Shown: positions 1 to 6,840, counted from the stretch's first letter. The stretch: 8,050 nt of DNA from Deltaproteobacteria bacterium (GCA_019307805.1 JAFDIX010000176.1:1-8050), one strand, 5' to 3'. Numbers and translations are program-made. The notes: generated by a model from the sequence alone, not told the origin.

Positions 1-183
1 CAAAAGGCCCAGCAGGGGCTGGACAGCGCAAAGGGTTTTATAAAAAGAGAGGCAGGGCATCGCCTGAATCTCAAGTATGTGCCGGAGATACAATTCAGGC
101 ATGATCCATCTCTGGACTATGGGGAACACCTGGAGAGACTTTTTCGAAAGATGAAAACGGAAGGGTCATCTGACCTCGCCTGA
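1..183 (+). CDS. rbfA: Ribosome-binding factor A, C-terminal 60 residues (partial)
   Basis: This is the 3' end of a gene that begins outside the window. It reads in frame from base 1 to a TGA at 181-183, giving 60 residues. The segment LNLKYVPEIQFRHDPSLDYG followed by a helix (EHLERLFRKM) matches the end of the KH-like RbfA fold, where the last beta strand (L-P-x-L-x-F-x-x-D) precedes a short helix. RbfA binds the 30S subunit and helps mature the 5' end of 16S rRNA in the cytoplasm. Only 12 bases separate its stop from truB, and rbfA-truB-rpsO is a widespread bacterial order, which supports the call. The N-terminal part cannot be assessed. Confidence 0.88.
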   Translation, partial: QKAQQGLDSAKGFIKREAGHRLNLKYVPEIQFRHDPSLDYGEHLERLFRKMKTEGSSDLA

Positions 184-195
184 TGAGGGAAGCCC

Positions 196-1119
196 ATGGG
201 AAATCCTCGTGATGGTATAATCCTGGTGGATAAAGGTGTCGGTGAGTCCTCTTTCGACGTCGTTAGGAAGATCAAGAAGGCCCTTGGGATAAAAAAGGTG
301 GGCCATGCAGGGACCCTCGATCCCTTTGCCACGGGGTTGCTCATTGTTCTGGTGAGACAGGGGACCAAACTGGCGCCCTATCTCATGTCCGGAAAGAAGA
401 CCTACCGTGGTACGCTGAGACTCGGGGTTGAAACCGATACCCAGGACCCGACCGGTCAGACCGTCAGCACCCGTCCGGTTCCGGAGATCAGCCTGGAAGA
501 GATTCGAAGGCATGCCCTCGGGTTCATCGGTGAGATTGAGCAGGTTCCCCCGGCCTTTTCGGCCGTAAAGCACCAGGGAAAAAGGGCCTATGAATTTGCT
601 CGAAAGGGAATCGCAATAGACCTCAAAAAACGGCGGGTGAGAATCCATAGCCTGGAGGTGCTGGGGGTCTCACTGCCGGAGATCACCTTTCAGGTGGTCT
701 GTTCCGGTGGAACCTATGTGCGGACCCTTGCTGCAGATCTCGGAAAGCAGATGGGACCGGGAGCCCATTTGAGGGAGCTGAGGAGATTGGGAAACGGTCC
801 TTTTCGTGTGCAGGATGCATTGCATTCAGAAGAGATTGAAACCCCTAGGAGCCGTTCTGTTTTGGAGGACGGGATCATTCCCCTCCGAAATGCATTGCCC
901 GACATGGCAGAAGTGCACACCGACGGCGTCATGGCGAAAAGGATCAGAAACGGATACCACCCCGGCTGCAAGGAATTGGCGGGGGGGTCGAAAAAGAATG
1001 CATATTTAAAGGATTTTGTAAAGATAGTGAGTGGCCGGGAAATGATAGCCATCGCAGAAGGTTGCGCATCTCCCGGTGAAGATAAAGTATTGTTTAAGGT
1101 CCAAAGGGTGTTTAATTAA
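196..1119 (+). CDS. truB: tRNA pseudouridine(55) synthase TruB
   Basis: TruB isomerises U55 of the tRNA T-arm to pseudouridine. The 307-residue product has the usual family length. The catalytic motif GHAGTLDPFATG lies at residues 36-47, with the nucleophilic Asp at D42. Other family signatures are KTYRGTLRLGVETDTQDPTG (about 68-87), the IEQVPPAFSAVKHQGKRAYE block, and CSGGTYVRTLAADLG, which forms the active-site floor. The C-terminal 60-70 residues would be the small PUA-like domain and are poorly conserved. The ATG at 196 follows a GAGGGA ribosome binding site by about five bases and lies 12 bases after the rbfA stop, so translational coupling is likely. One oddity is the N-terminal motif, which reads DKGVGESS where most TruB proteins have DKPxGxTS. 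The assignment is secure. Confidence 0.96.
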   Translation: MGNPRDGIILVDKGVGESSFDVVRKIKKALGIKKVGHAGTLDPFATGLLIVLVRQGTKLAPYLMSGKKTYRGTLRLGVETDTQDPTGQTVSTRPVPEISLEEIRRHALGFIGEIEQVPPAFSAVKHQGKRAYEFARKGIAIDLKKRRVRIHSLEVLGVSLPEITFQVVCSGGTYVRTLAADLGKQMGPGAHLRELRRLGNGPFRVQDALHSEEIETPRSRSVLEDGIIPLRNALPDMAEVHTDGVMAKRIRNGYHPGCKELAGGSKKNAYLKDFVKIVSGREMIAIAEGCASPGEDKVLFKVQRVFN

Positions 1120-1164
1120 ATTCCCTGGGACATGGCGGATTTCAAATTATTACTAACGCAATAC

Positions 1165-1172
1165 AAAGGAGG
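1165..1172 (+). promoter_or_regulatory. Strong Shine-Dalgarno that sets the rpsO start
   Basis: AAAGGAGG ends eight bases before the GTG at 1181 but only two bases before the in-frame GTG at 1175. Normal spacing favours 1181, which also gives the standard 89-residue S15. Confidence 0.85.
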
Positions 1173-1180
1173 TAGTGAAA

Positions 1181-1450
1181 GTGGTTTTGACTCCAGATGG
1201 GAAAAAGGAGATCATTGATCGGTTCAAGGTCCATGACAAGGATACAGGCTCACCTGAGGTACAGATTGCTCTTCTAAGTAACAGGATAACCTATCTTACC
1301 GATCATTTCAAAGTGCACAAAAAGGACCACCACTCTCGTCGCGGTCTTCTGAAACTGGTAGGTCGGAGAAGAAGACTTCTCAATTATCTCAAGAAAAGAG
1401 ACACAAAAAGATACCAGCAGGTCCTGCAGGAGCTCGGTCTGCGGAAATAA
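1181..1450 (+). CDS. rpsO: 30S ribosomal protein S15
   Basis: S15 is a primary binding protein of the central domain of 16S rRNA and forms a bridge to the 50S subunit. The product from GTG 1181 is 89 residues, the normal bacterial length. It carries the hallmark stretches DTGSPEVQIALL and HKKDHHSRRGLLKLVGRRRR and ends in LGLRK. I chose GTG 1181 over the in-frame GTG six bases upstream because an AAAGGAGG site lies eight bases away and because the resulting start (MVLTPDGKKEII) resembles other S15 termini. The gap from truB is 61 bases and that to pnp 78. In enterobacteria S15 represses its own translation through a leader pseudoknot; I could not recognise an equivalent here. Confidence 0.96.
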   Translation: MVLTPDGKKEIIDRFKVHDKDTGSPEVQIALLSNRITYLTDHFKVHKKDHHSRRGLLKLVGRRRRLLNYLKKRDTKRYQQVLQELGLRK

Positions 1451-1464
1451 TGGTGTCCTTCACA

Positions 1465-1496
1465 GGCGTCCCGGGTTTTAAAAACCACGGGGTGCC
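1465..1496 (+). promoter_or_regulatory. Stable hairpin in the rpsO-pnp intercistronic region
   Basis: Bases 1465-1473 (GGCGTCCCG) pair with 1488-1496 (CGGGGTGCC) over nine base pairs including two G-U wobbles. After a bulged A at 1487, bases 1474-1478 continue to pair with 1482-1486, leaving a three-base loop. No U-tract follows, so this is not an intrinsic terminator. It lies 32 bases upstream of the pnp start. In E. coli an RNase III-cleaved stem-loop in the pnp leader mediates PNPase autoregulation. A similar role here is inferred from position and shape only. Confidence 0.55.
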
Positions 1497-1528
1497 CTCA
1501 TGATATTCTCGAAAGGATGGAATGACTT

Positions 1529-3628
1529 ATGGTGAAAAACTGTTCAATGGAGCTTAACGGCCAGACATTGCATATAGAGACAGGTCGCATCGCCAAGCAG
1601 GCCAGTGGGTCGGTAGTTGTGACCCTTGGTGAAACGATCGTTTTGGTGACCGTGGTCGCAACGGATAAGGTTCGCGAAGGGGTGGATTTCCTCCCCATGA
1701 CCGTTGAATACCAGGAAATGTCCTATGCGGGCGGCAGAATCCCGGGGAATTTTTTCCGAAGAAACATAGGCAGGCCCACTGAAAGGGAGACCCTGACCGC
1801 CCGTCTTATAGACCGGCCATTGCGCCCCCTGTTTCCCAAACATTTTTATTACGAAATCCAGGTCATCGCCACGGTTCTCTCCACAGACAAGGAGAATGAG
1901 GCGGACGTCCTTGCCCTGCTGGGCGCATCGACTGCTCTTGAAATTTCCGATGTTCCCTTTGCCGGGCCGGTTGCCGCAGTCCGGGTGGGTAGAATCGACG
2001 GTCAATTGGTGACAAACCCGACCATCAGCGAACTGGAAGGGTGCGACATCAATATCATCGTCGCCGGGAACAAATCCGCCGTAGTCATGGTCGAGGGCGG
2101 GGCGGATTTTGTGTCCGAATCGGACATGATAGAGGCGATTTTTTACGGACACGAGGCCCTCCAGCCCATGCTCGATATGCAGATCGAACTTCGTGAGGCG
2201 GTAGGCCGTCCGAAGCGTGAATTCATCCCAAAGAGCGATGACAAAAGTTTGGAGGCCAAGATTGTTGAGATGGCTACTCCCCTCATTCAGGAGGTCATCA
2301 CTACGGCTGATAAAATGGAGCGCCAGAATAAACGGAGCGATGTTTTTAATAAGGTGGCGGAAGCCTTTGCTGAGGAAAACAAAGATGCGGTATCCGCATC
2401 AAGAGAGATCATTGAAGACCTGGAAAAGACCCTGGTCCGCAGGATGGTCCTTGAGGACGGTCGCCGCATCGACGGGCGCGCCATGAACGAGGTGAGATCC
2501 ATTGATTGCATGGTGGGTGTCCTGCCCCGGGTCCATGGTTCGGCCCTCTTCACCAGATGGGAAACCCAGGCCATGGTTTTGACAACCCTGGGTACGCCCA
2601 TGGATGACCAGCGCATCGACACCATGTATGGAGATGTGTTCAGAAAATTTATATTTCATTACAATTTCCCTCCCTACAGTGTCGGCGAGGCCAAAAGGCT
2701 CGGGGGACCGGGCAGAAGAGAAATCGGTCATGGGGCACTGGCACGGCGGGCCCTGCTCCCCGTGGTGGAAAATAATGAAGATTTTGAATATACCGTACGT
2801 GTCGTGTCGGAGATACTGGAGTCCAATGGTTCTTCTTCCATGGCCAGCGTGTGCGGCGGGTCCCTCTCCCTGATGGACGCCGGAGTTCCCATCAAGGAGC
2901 CTGTTGCGGGGGTGGCCATGGGCCTTATCTCAACGGGTGAGAAGATGGCTGTGTTGACAGACATCATCGGCGATGAGGACCATTATGGGGACATGGATTT
3001 TAAAGTGGCCGGGACACAGGACGGTGTCACCGCCATCCAGATGGATATCAAGATTGACGGAATCACCAGGGAGATCATGCAAAAGGCCCTGGATCAGGCC
3101 AGGGAAGGCAGACTGCATATCCTGGATGAGATGGCCAAGGCCATTGCCAAGCCCCGGCATGAGGTATCCCCCTATGCCCCTGTGATCAAGACCATTCATA
3201 TCAAGCCTGAAAAGGTCCGGGTTCTCATCGGCCCCGGAGGCAAGGTCATCCGGGAAATATCCACGGCCACCGATTCCCGAATCAACGTGGATGACGAGGG
3301 TAAGGTCGTTATTTCCGCACCGGATGGTGAGCGGGCACGAGAGGCCGAGAAGATGATTACCATGATCAGCCAGGATGCCGAGGTGGGGAGACTTTACATG
3401 GGCAAGGTAGTCAAGATTATGGATTTCGGGGCATTTGTGGAGATCTTCCCCGGCACCGATGGACTGGTGCACATCTCTCAACTGGAAAAAAGTCGCGTCA
3501 ACAAGGTCACCGATGTGCTCAATGAAGGAGATGAGGTCCTGGTGAAGGTGCTCGATGTTGACAAAAACGGGAAAATATCCCTTTCCCGAAAAGATGCTCT
3601 GGGTGAAAGCCTGGATGATGCATCGTAA
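1529..3628 (+). CDS. pnp: Polyribonucleotide nucleotidyltransferase (PNPase)
   Basis: PNPase degrades RNA 3' to 5' by phosphorolysis, as a trimer in the cytoplasm and often within a degradosome. The 699-residue protein has the full architecture. The first RNase PH domain (about 12-145) carries FFRR and RPTERETLTARLIDRPLRPLF; an all-helical linker follows (about 240-310). The second RNase PH domain (about 312-545) has NFPPYSVGE and PGRREIGHGALA. In GDEDHYGDMDFK, D484, D490 and K492 match the E. coli catalytic residues D486, D492 and K494. A KH domain with GPGG at 568-571 and an S1 domain (about 621-691) complete it. ATG 1529 is preceded by AAAGGA at moderate distance; GTG 1532 is an alternative. 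One oddity is W344 in FTRWETQA, where the family has Gly (FTRGETQ). The end overlaps the peptidase gene by 11 bases. Confidence 0.97.
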   Translation: MVKNCSMELNGQTLHIETGRIAKQASGSVVVTLGETIVLVTVVATDKVREGVDFLPMTVEYQEMSYAGGRIPGNFFRRNIGRPTERETLTARLIDRPLRPLFPKHFYYEIQVIATVLSTDKENEADVLALLGASTALEISDVPFAGPVAAVRVGRIDGQLVTNPTISELEGCDINIIVAGNKSAVVMVEGGADFVSESDMIEAIFYGHEALQPMLDMQIELREAVGRPKREFIPKSDDKSLEAKIVEMATPLIQEVITTADKMERQNKRSDVFNKVAEAFAEENKDAVSASREIIEDLEKTLVRRMVLEDGRRIDGRAMNEVRSIDCMVGVLPRVHGSALFTRWETQAMVLTTLGTPMDDQRIDTMYGDVFRKFIFHYNFPPYSVGEAKRLGGPGRREIGHGALARRALLPVVENNEDFEYTVRVVSEILESNGSSSMASVCGGSLSLMDAGVPIKEPVAGVAMGLISTGEKMAVLTDIIGDEDHYGDMDFKVAGTQDGVTAIQMDIKIDGITREIMQKALDQAREGRLHILDEMAKAIAKPRHEVSPYAPVIKTIHIKPEKVRVLIGPGGKVIREISTATDSRINVDDEGKVVISAPDGERAREAEKMITMISQDAEVGRLYMGKVVKIMDFGAFVEIFPGTDGLVHISQLEKSRVNKVTDVLNEGDEVLVKVLDVDKNGKISLSRKDALGESLDDAS

Positions 3629-4883
3629 AACGGTCCTCAAAAACGGCGTTAGAATCCTATCCGAAAAGCTGGATCACTATCGGTCCATATCTATCGGGAT
3701 ATGGGTCAATGCGGGTTCCCGGGAAGAACAGCCTGTTGAAAACGGTATTTCCCATTTCATTGAACACATGATCTTCAAGGGAACCCGAAACCGGAACAGC
3801 CTTCAGATTGCAAAACAGCTGGACGTGATCGGAGGCCTTTCCAACGCCTTTACCGGCAAAGAATACACCTGTTTTCATTCAAAGGTTCTGGACAGGCATT
3901 TCAACACCCTGGCAGACATCCTCTCTGATATATTCCTCAACTCTGTTTTCGATCCCCGGGACATGGAAAAGGAACGGCAGGTCATTCTCCAGGAAATCAG
4001 TATGGTGGAGGATAGCCCCGATGAAAATATCTATGAGCTTTTCAACCATCTCTATTGGATGGACCACCCCCTGGGGATGTCCACCCTGGGGACCGGGGAA
4101 ACCGTCTCCATGTTAGGGAAAGAAACCATAGGCGATTACATCGGGCGGTTTTACACCGCAGACAGAATCGTTATCGCCGCAGCCGGGAATATTGACCACG
4201 ATGCCCTGGTGGGCTTTTTTCAACCCCTCTTTGAGGGACTGGAACCGGGAAATGGTCAGAAAGCGTTGGACAAGCCCAAGATCCATGCAAATGTGAAGTC
4301 CCAGTGGAAAGAACTGGAGCAGGTCCATATCTGTCTCGGTGGGGCGGCACCCCACCTCTCGAGTAAAAAGCGTTTTGCGGGGGCCGTTTTCAACACCCTT
4401 CTCGGGGGAAACATGAGTTCCCGACTGTTTCAGGAAATTCGGGAAAAACGGGGCCTTGCCTATTCGGTCTATTCCTTTATTTCGGCCTATGTGGATGCAG
4501 GCCTCATGGGGATCTATGTGGCTACGGATCCCCAGCAGGTGAACGAGGCCCTGGAGGTGATTCAGCAGGAGGTGATTGCCCTTCAAAATGGGGATATATC
4601 CAGGGCCGACCTGGATGCCGCTCGAGACCACCTTATCGGGGGTGTTTTACTGAGTGCCGAGAGCACGGACACCCGAATGATGCGTATTGCAAAAAACGAA
4701 TATGTCTTAGGCAAGTACATGAGCTACGAAGAGCTGGTCTCTGACCTGGAAAAAGTGACCGTGGAAGAAGTCGTTCATATGGCCAAACAGGCCTTTAAGG
4801 AGGACGGGGTTTCCATGGTGACCCTTGGCCCGATCAAAAAAGAGGATTTAGACCTGGGTTGCCTTCAGTTTGCCGGAAACTGA
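3618..4883 (+). CDS. M16-family zinc metallopeptidase (processing-peptidase-like)
   Basis: This is a 421-residue single-chain M16B-type peptidase, the size of bacterial homologues of the mitochondrial processing peptidase beta subunit. The inverted zinc motif HFIEH is at residues 46-50, with H46 and H50 as ligands and E49 as the base. The third ligand is E126 in RQVILQEI, 76 residues after H50, which is the family spacing. The C-terminal half carries GGNMSSRLFQEIREKRGLAYSVYS, the conserved R/Y element that completes the active site, so the enzyme looks active. ATG 3618 gives an MHRKTVLKNGVRIL start typical of the family; ATG 3615 is equally possible. The gene begins inside pnp, overlapping its last 11 bases, which suggests translational coupling. 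No signal peptide is visible, so it is probably cytoplasmic. The physiological substrate is unknown. Placement next to pnp is common in bacteria. Confidence 0.93.
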   Translation: MHRKTVLKNGVRILSEKLDHYRSISIGIWVNAGSREEQPVENGISHFIEHMIFKGTRNRNSLQIAKQLDVIGGLSNAFTGKEYTCFHSKVLDRHFNTLADILSDIFLNSVFDPRDMEKERQVILQEISMVEDSPDENIYELFNHLYWMDHPLGMSTLGTGETVSMLGKETIGDYIGRFYTADRIVIAAAGNIDHDALVGFFQPLFEGLEPGNGQKALDKPKIHANVKSQWKELEQVHICLGGAAPHLSSKKRFAGAVFNTLLGGNMSSRLFQEIREKRGLAYSVYSFISAYVDAGLMGIYVATDPQQVNEALEVIQQEVIALQNGDISRADLDAARDHLIGGVLLSAESTDTRMMRIAKNEYVLGKYMSYEELVSDLEKVTVEEVVHMAKQAFKEDGVSMVTLGPIKKEDLDLGCLQFAGN

Positions 4884-4889
4884 TTGGAC

Positions 4890-4913
4890 GGGCCGGTCAG
4901 TAAGCACCGGCCT
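4890..4913 (+). promoter_or_regulatory. Hairpin between M16 peptidase gene and dut
   Basis: GGGCCGGT (4890-4897) pairs with ACCGGCCT (4906-4913), giving seven Watson-Crick pairs plus one G-U, with an eight-base loop. It starts six bases after the peptidase stop and ends nine bases before the dut ribosome binding site. No U-run follows, so it is not a standard terminator. It could be an mRNA stability or processing element, but its function is not known. Confidence 0.45.
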
Positions 4914-4922
4914 GGGGGGATG

Positions 4923-4930
4923 AAAGGAGG
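4923..4930 (+). promoter_or_regulatory. Strong Shine-Dalgarno for the TTG start of dut
   Basis: AAAGGAGG lies six bases before TTG 4937. This near-perfect anti-SD complement at normal spacing is the main reason for accepting the rare TTG start. Confidence 0.85.
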
Positions 4931-4936
4931 CACCTG

Positions 4937-5389
4937 TTGGACAGGGTGCAAGTCAAGGTCAAACGTCTTCCGGGACAGGAGGATATGGTGCTACCCTCCT
5001 ATGAAACGGATGGTGCCGCCGGCATGGATATTCGGGCAGCGGTCAAAGATCCGGTCACGCTCCATCCGGGGGAGATAAGGTTGGTCCCGACGGGATTGAC
5101 GGTGGCCATACCCCGGGGATACGAGGCCCAAATACGTGCACGAAGTGGTCTGGCCCTGAAAAAAGGCATCGGCATGGTCAATGCCCCCGGTACCATCGAT
5201 TCGGATTACCGGGGAGAGATCGGCCTCATTATGATCAACTGGGGGCAGGAACCCTTTACCATAAACCGGGGAGATCGCGTCGGCCAGATTCTCATCCACA
5301 GGGTCCACCGGGCAGAGTTCATTGAAGTGGAAGAACTCGACGGTACGGAAAGGGGAGAGGGCGGCTTCGGACACAGCGGAGCTGATTGA
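4937..5389 (+). CDS. dut: Deoxyuridine 5'-triphosphate nucleotidohydrolase (dUTPase)
   Basis: This trimeric dUTPase hydrolyses dUTP to dUMP and pyrophosphate, keeping uracil out of DNA and supplying dUMP for thymidylate synthesis. The 150-residue product shows all five family motifs in order: AGMDIRAA (28-35), RARSGLALKKGIG (67-79), NAPGTIDSDYRGEIG (82-96, with the catalytic Asp at about D88), GDRVGQILI, and the C-terminal glycine-rich arm RGEGGFGHSG that closes over the nucleotide. The arm has H-S where many homologues have S-T, a tolerated variation. The TTG start is chosen because a consensus ribosome binding site lies six bases upstream and the length is normal. It follows the M16 peptidase by 53 bases and precedes the next gene by four bases, so it is probably within the same operon. 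Confidence 0.95.
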   Translation: MDRVQVKVKRLPGQEDMVLPSYETDGAAGMDIRAAVKDPVTLHPGEIRLVPTGLTVAIPRGYEAQIRARSGLALKKGIGMVNAPGTIDSDYRGEIGLIMINWGQEPFTINRGDRVGQILIHRVHRAEFIEVEELDGTERGEGGFGHSGAD

Positions 5390-5393
5390 AAAA

Positions 5394-6170
5394 ATGCGAT
5401 TTTCAGTTTTGGCCTCGGGTAGCAGCGGCAATACCTGTTATGTGGAGACAGATGAAACCAGGGTTTTGATAGATGCCGGCTTGAGCTGCCGGGAGACGGT
5501 AAAGCGACTCGAGCTGATAGGGGTCAATCCCCAGGAACTGGATGCCCTGATCCTCACCCATGAACACCAGGACCACATCAAGGGTGCCGGCCCCATTGTC
5601 CGGCGTTTCGACATTCCTCTCTATCTCAATCCCGCCACCCTCAGAAGGGGCATGAAGACCCTGGGGAAAGTGAGTCGGCCCGTGCCTGTGAACACGGGTC
5701 AAACCATTTCAGTCAAAGATCTCTTTATAGAAACCTTTACCAAATGCCATGATGCCGCAGATCCCATGGGAATTGTTTTTTCGTCCAACGGCATCAGGGT
5801 GGGAATAGTCACGGATATGGGCCGCAGCACAAGGCTGGTGGAGGATCGCTTGCGAGGATGTCAGGCCCTGATCATCGAATTCAACCATGACCAGGACATG
5901 CTGGAACAAGGCCCCTATCCCCTGGATCTCAAAAGGCGTATCAAAGGCCGGGACGGACACCTCTCCAACCTGCAGGCAGGGGATCTGCTCAGGGCCCTGT
6001 GCCATGCGGATCTCAGGGCGGTAATCCTGGCCCATCTGAGCAAGGAAAACAATGAAGTCCAGAGGGCGGTGGAGGTTGCGGAAAAGGTTCTCCTGCAGCG
6101 AGGACAGCACCATACGGATATCATGGTGAGTTCTCAGGATATCCCGCTTCCCCTGGTGACGCTGGAATAA
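5394..6170 (+). CDS. MBL-fold metallohydrolase, YycJ/WalJ-like
   Basis: This 258-residue cytoplasmic metallo-beta-lactamase-fold protein resembles the Bacillus YycJ/WalJ group. The start MRFSVLASGSSGNTCYVE and the metal motif THEHQDHIKG are characteristic: H56, H58, D60 and H61 are the first ligand set. Further ligands are likely H119 (in CHDAADP), D141 (in VTDMG) and H214 (in AHLSKENN). The block EFNHDQDMLEQGPYPLDLKR followed by GHLSN (H189) is typical of this subgroup. Members have been linked to 5' exonuclease activity and mutation avoidance or cell-wall regulation, but the substrate here is not determinable. ATG 5394 lies four bases after the dut stop. Its ribosome binding site is weak (GGAG at 5378-5381, twelve bases upstream), so it may rely on coupling to dut. 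The same frame is open further upstream within dut, but that extension has no family resemblance. Confidence 0.9.
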   Translation: MRFSVLASGSSGNTCYVETDETRVLIDAGLSCRETVKRLELIGVNPQELDALILTHEHQDHIKGAGPIVRRFDIPLYLNPATLRRGMKTLGKVSRPVPVNTGQTISVKDLFIETFTKCHDAADPMGIVFSSNGIRVGIVTDMGRSTRLVEDRLRGCQALIIEFNHDQDMLEQGPYPLDLKRRIKGRDGHLSNLQAGDLLRALCHADLRAVILAHLSKENNEVQRAVEVAEKVLLQRGQHHTDIMVSSQDIPLPLVTLE

Positions 6171-6215
6171 ATAAGGCAAATCCCCACAAATACCACTTTC
6201 TTTTGCAACCAAAAC

Positions 6216-6419
6216 ATGGCAAAGGTAAAGAATCGTTCCCGAAAGTCAAGGTCATACACATGCAGCTGCTGTGGAAAGACGCAGCCATTTTGCTGGACCT
6301 GCCCCTGCGGCTTCCAGATCTGTAACACCTGCATGGAAGAAAACCTGTGGGGATATTACCAATATAAAGCATCGCATCATAGAAAATCCCGCCCTCCAGG
6401 TGGTCCTCTATCAACCTGA
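6216..6419 (+). CDS. Small Cys-rich zinc-binding protein, possibly truncated
   Basis: This 67-residue ORF has a basic N-terminus (KVKNRSRKSRS) followed by eight cysteines in 24 residues (C16, C18, C19, C26, C29, C31, C36, C39), arranged as CSCC, CWTCPC and CNTC, then MEENLWG. Such spacing is not expected by chance and indicates zinc binding. I recall short proteins of this style from sulfate reducers that continue after WG with another Cys-containing segment, but I cannot verify this. Here the segment after G46 (YYQYKASHHRKSRPPG) has low complexity and overlaps the trmL coding region, so the true C-terminus may have been lost through a frameshift or deletion near 6345-6360. There is no clear ribosome binding site before ATG 6216. 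The ORF could be a real small gene, a decaying one, or the N-terminal part of a fusion with TrmL. Confidence 0.5.
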   Translation: MAKVKNRSRKSRSYTCSCCGKTQPFCWTCPCGFQICNTCMEENLWGYYQYKASHHRKSRPPGGPLST

Positions 6420-6840
6420 AATTCCTGCTAATACTGGTAATATCGCCCGGCTTTGCGCAGCCGCAGAGGTCAGGCTTCATCTCATCCATCCCCTTGGATT
6501 CAAGGTGGATGACAAGCATCTCAAGAGGGCGGGCCTGGACTACTGGGGGGAAGTGGATGTCCGGCACCATGAAAGCTTTGAGGATTTCCTGGAGAAATAT
6601 AAAGGGAACGGGAAAATAACAGCCTTCAGCAGGCATGCCAATACAAACTACACACAAGCAAAGGTAGATCACGGGGACTGCCTGCTATTTGGCAGGGAGA
6701 CCCTGGGTCTCCCCCGGGGGATTCGTGACGCCTATCCTTGCTACGGGATTCCCATGTGGGGAAAGGTGCGAAGCCTGAATCTCTCAACAGCTGTGGGCAT
6801 CATTGTATATCACTGCCTGCACAGTATGGGGCGGTTTTAA
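6400..6840 (+). CDS. trmL: tRNA (cytidine/uridine-2'-O-)-methyltransferase TrmL
   Basis: TrmL is a SPOUT-class enzyme that 2'-O-methylates the wobble nucleotide (position 34) of certain leucine tRNAs using S-adenosylmethionine. The product shows the full family pattern: VLYQPEIPANTGNIARLCAA at the N-terminus, HLIHPLGFKVDDKHLKRAGL, the knot motif LFGRETLGLP (about 96-105), and IPMWGKVRSLNLSTAVGIIVY (R124 to S129 within the SAM-binding knot). From GTG 6400 the length is 146 residues, slightly short of the usual ~155, with all core elements present. The start is uncertain: there is no ATG in frame until one at 6271 inside the zinc-finger ORF, and no ribosome binding site precedes GTG 6400. The frame is open upstream across the zinc-finger gene, so either re-initiation from the overlapping small ORF or an N-terminal fusion is possible. 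Confidence 0.9.
   Translation: MVLYQPEIPANTGNIARLCAAAEVRLHLIHPLGFKVDDKHLKRAGLDYWGEVDVRHHESFEDFLEKYKGNGKITAFSRHANTNYTQAKVDHGDCLLFGRETLGLPRGIRDAYPCYGIPMWGKVRSLNLSTAVGIIVYHCLHSMGRF

Noticed and set aside
1088..1125. Possible promoter TTGTTT / TTTAAT before rpsO
   Set aside because: The spacing is about 15 bases and the match to consensus is poor; it cannot be separated from chance in AT-rich sequence.
1175..1180. GTG at 1175 as the rpsO start
   Set aside because: It is only two bases from the ribosome binding site and would add two residues to the standard 89-residue S15. GTG 1181 has normal spacing.
1544..2152. Antisense open frame of about 200 codons opposite the 5' part of pnp
   Set aside because: It mirrors the codon pattern of pnp and has no protein family features.
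3555..3617. Upstream in-frame ATG at 3555 for the M16 peptidase
   Set aside because: The 21 extra residues are out-of-frame pnp S1-domain sequence with no family resemblance. ATG 3618 matches typical M16 N-termini.
2930..3640. Long antisense open frame opposite pnp (236 codons)
   Set aside because: It lies fully opposite a certain gene and shows no recognisable domain or ribosome binding site. Long antisense frames are expected in GC-rich coding DNA.
5322..5393. Upstream in-frame ATG at 5322 for the MBL-fold protein
   Set aside because: The extension lies wholly within dut, and the family's normal N-terminus (MRFSVLASGSSGN) starts at 5394.
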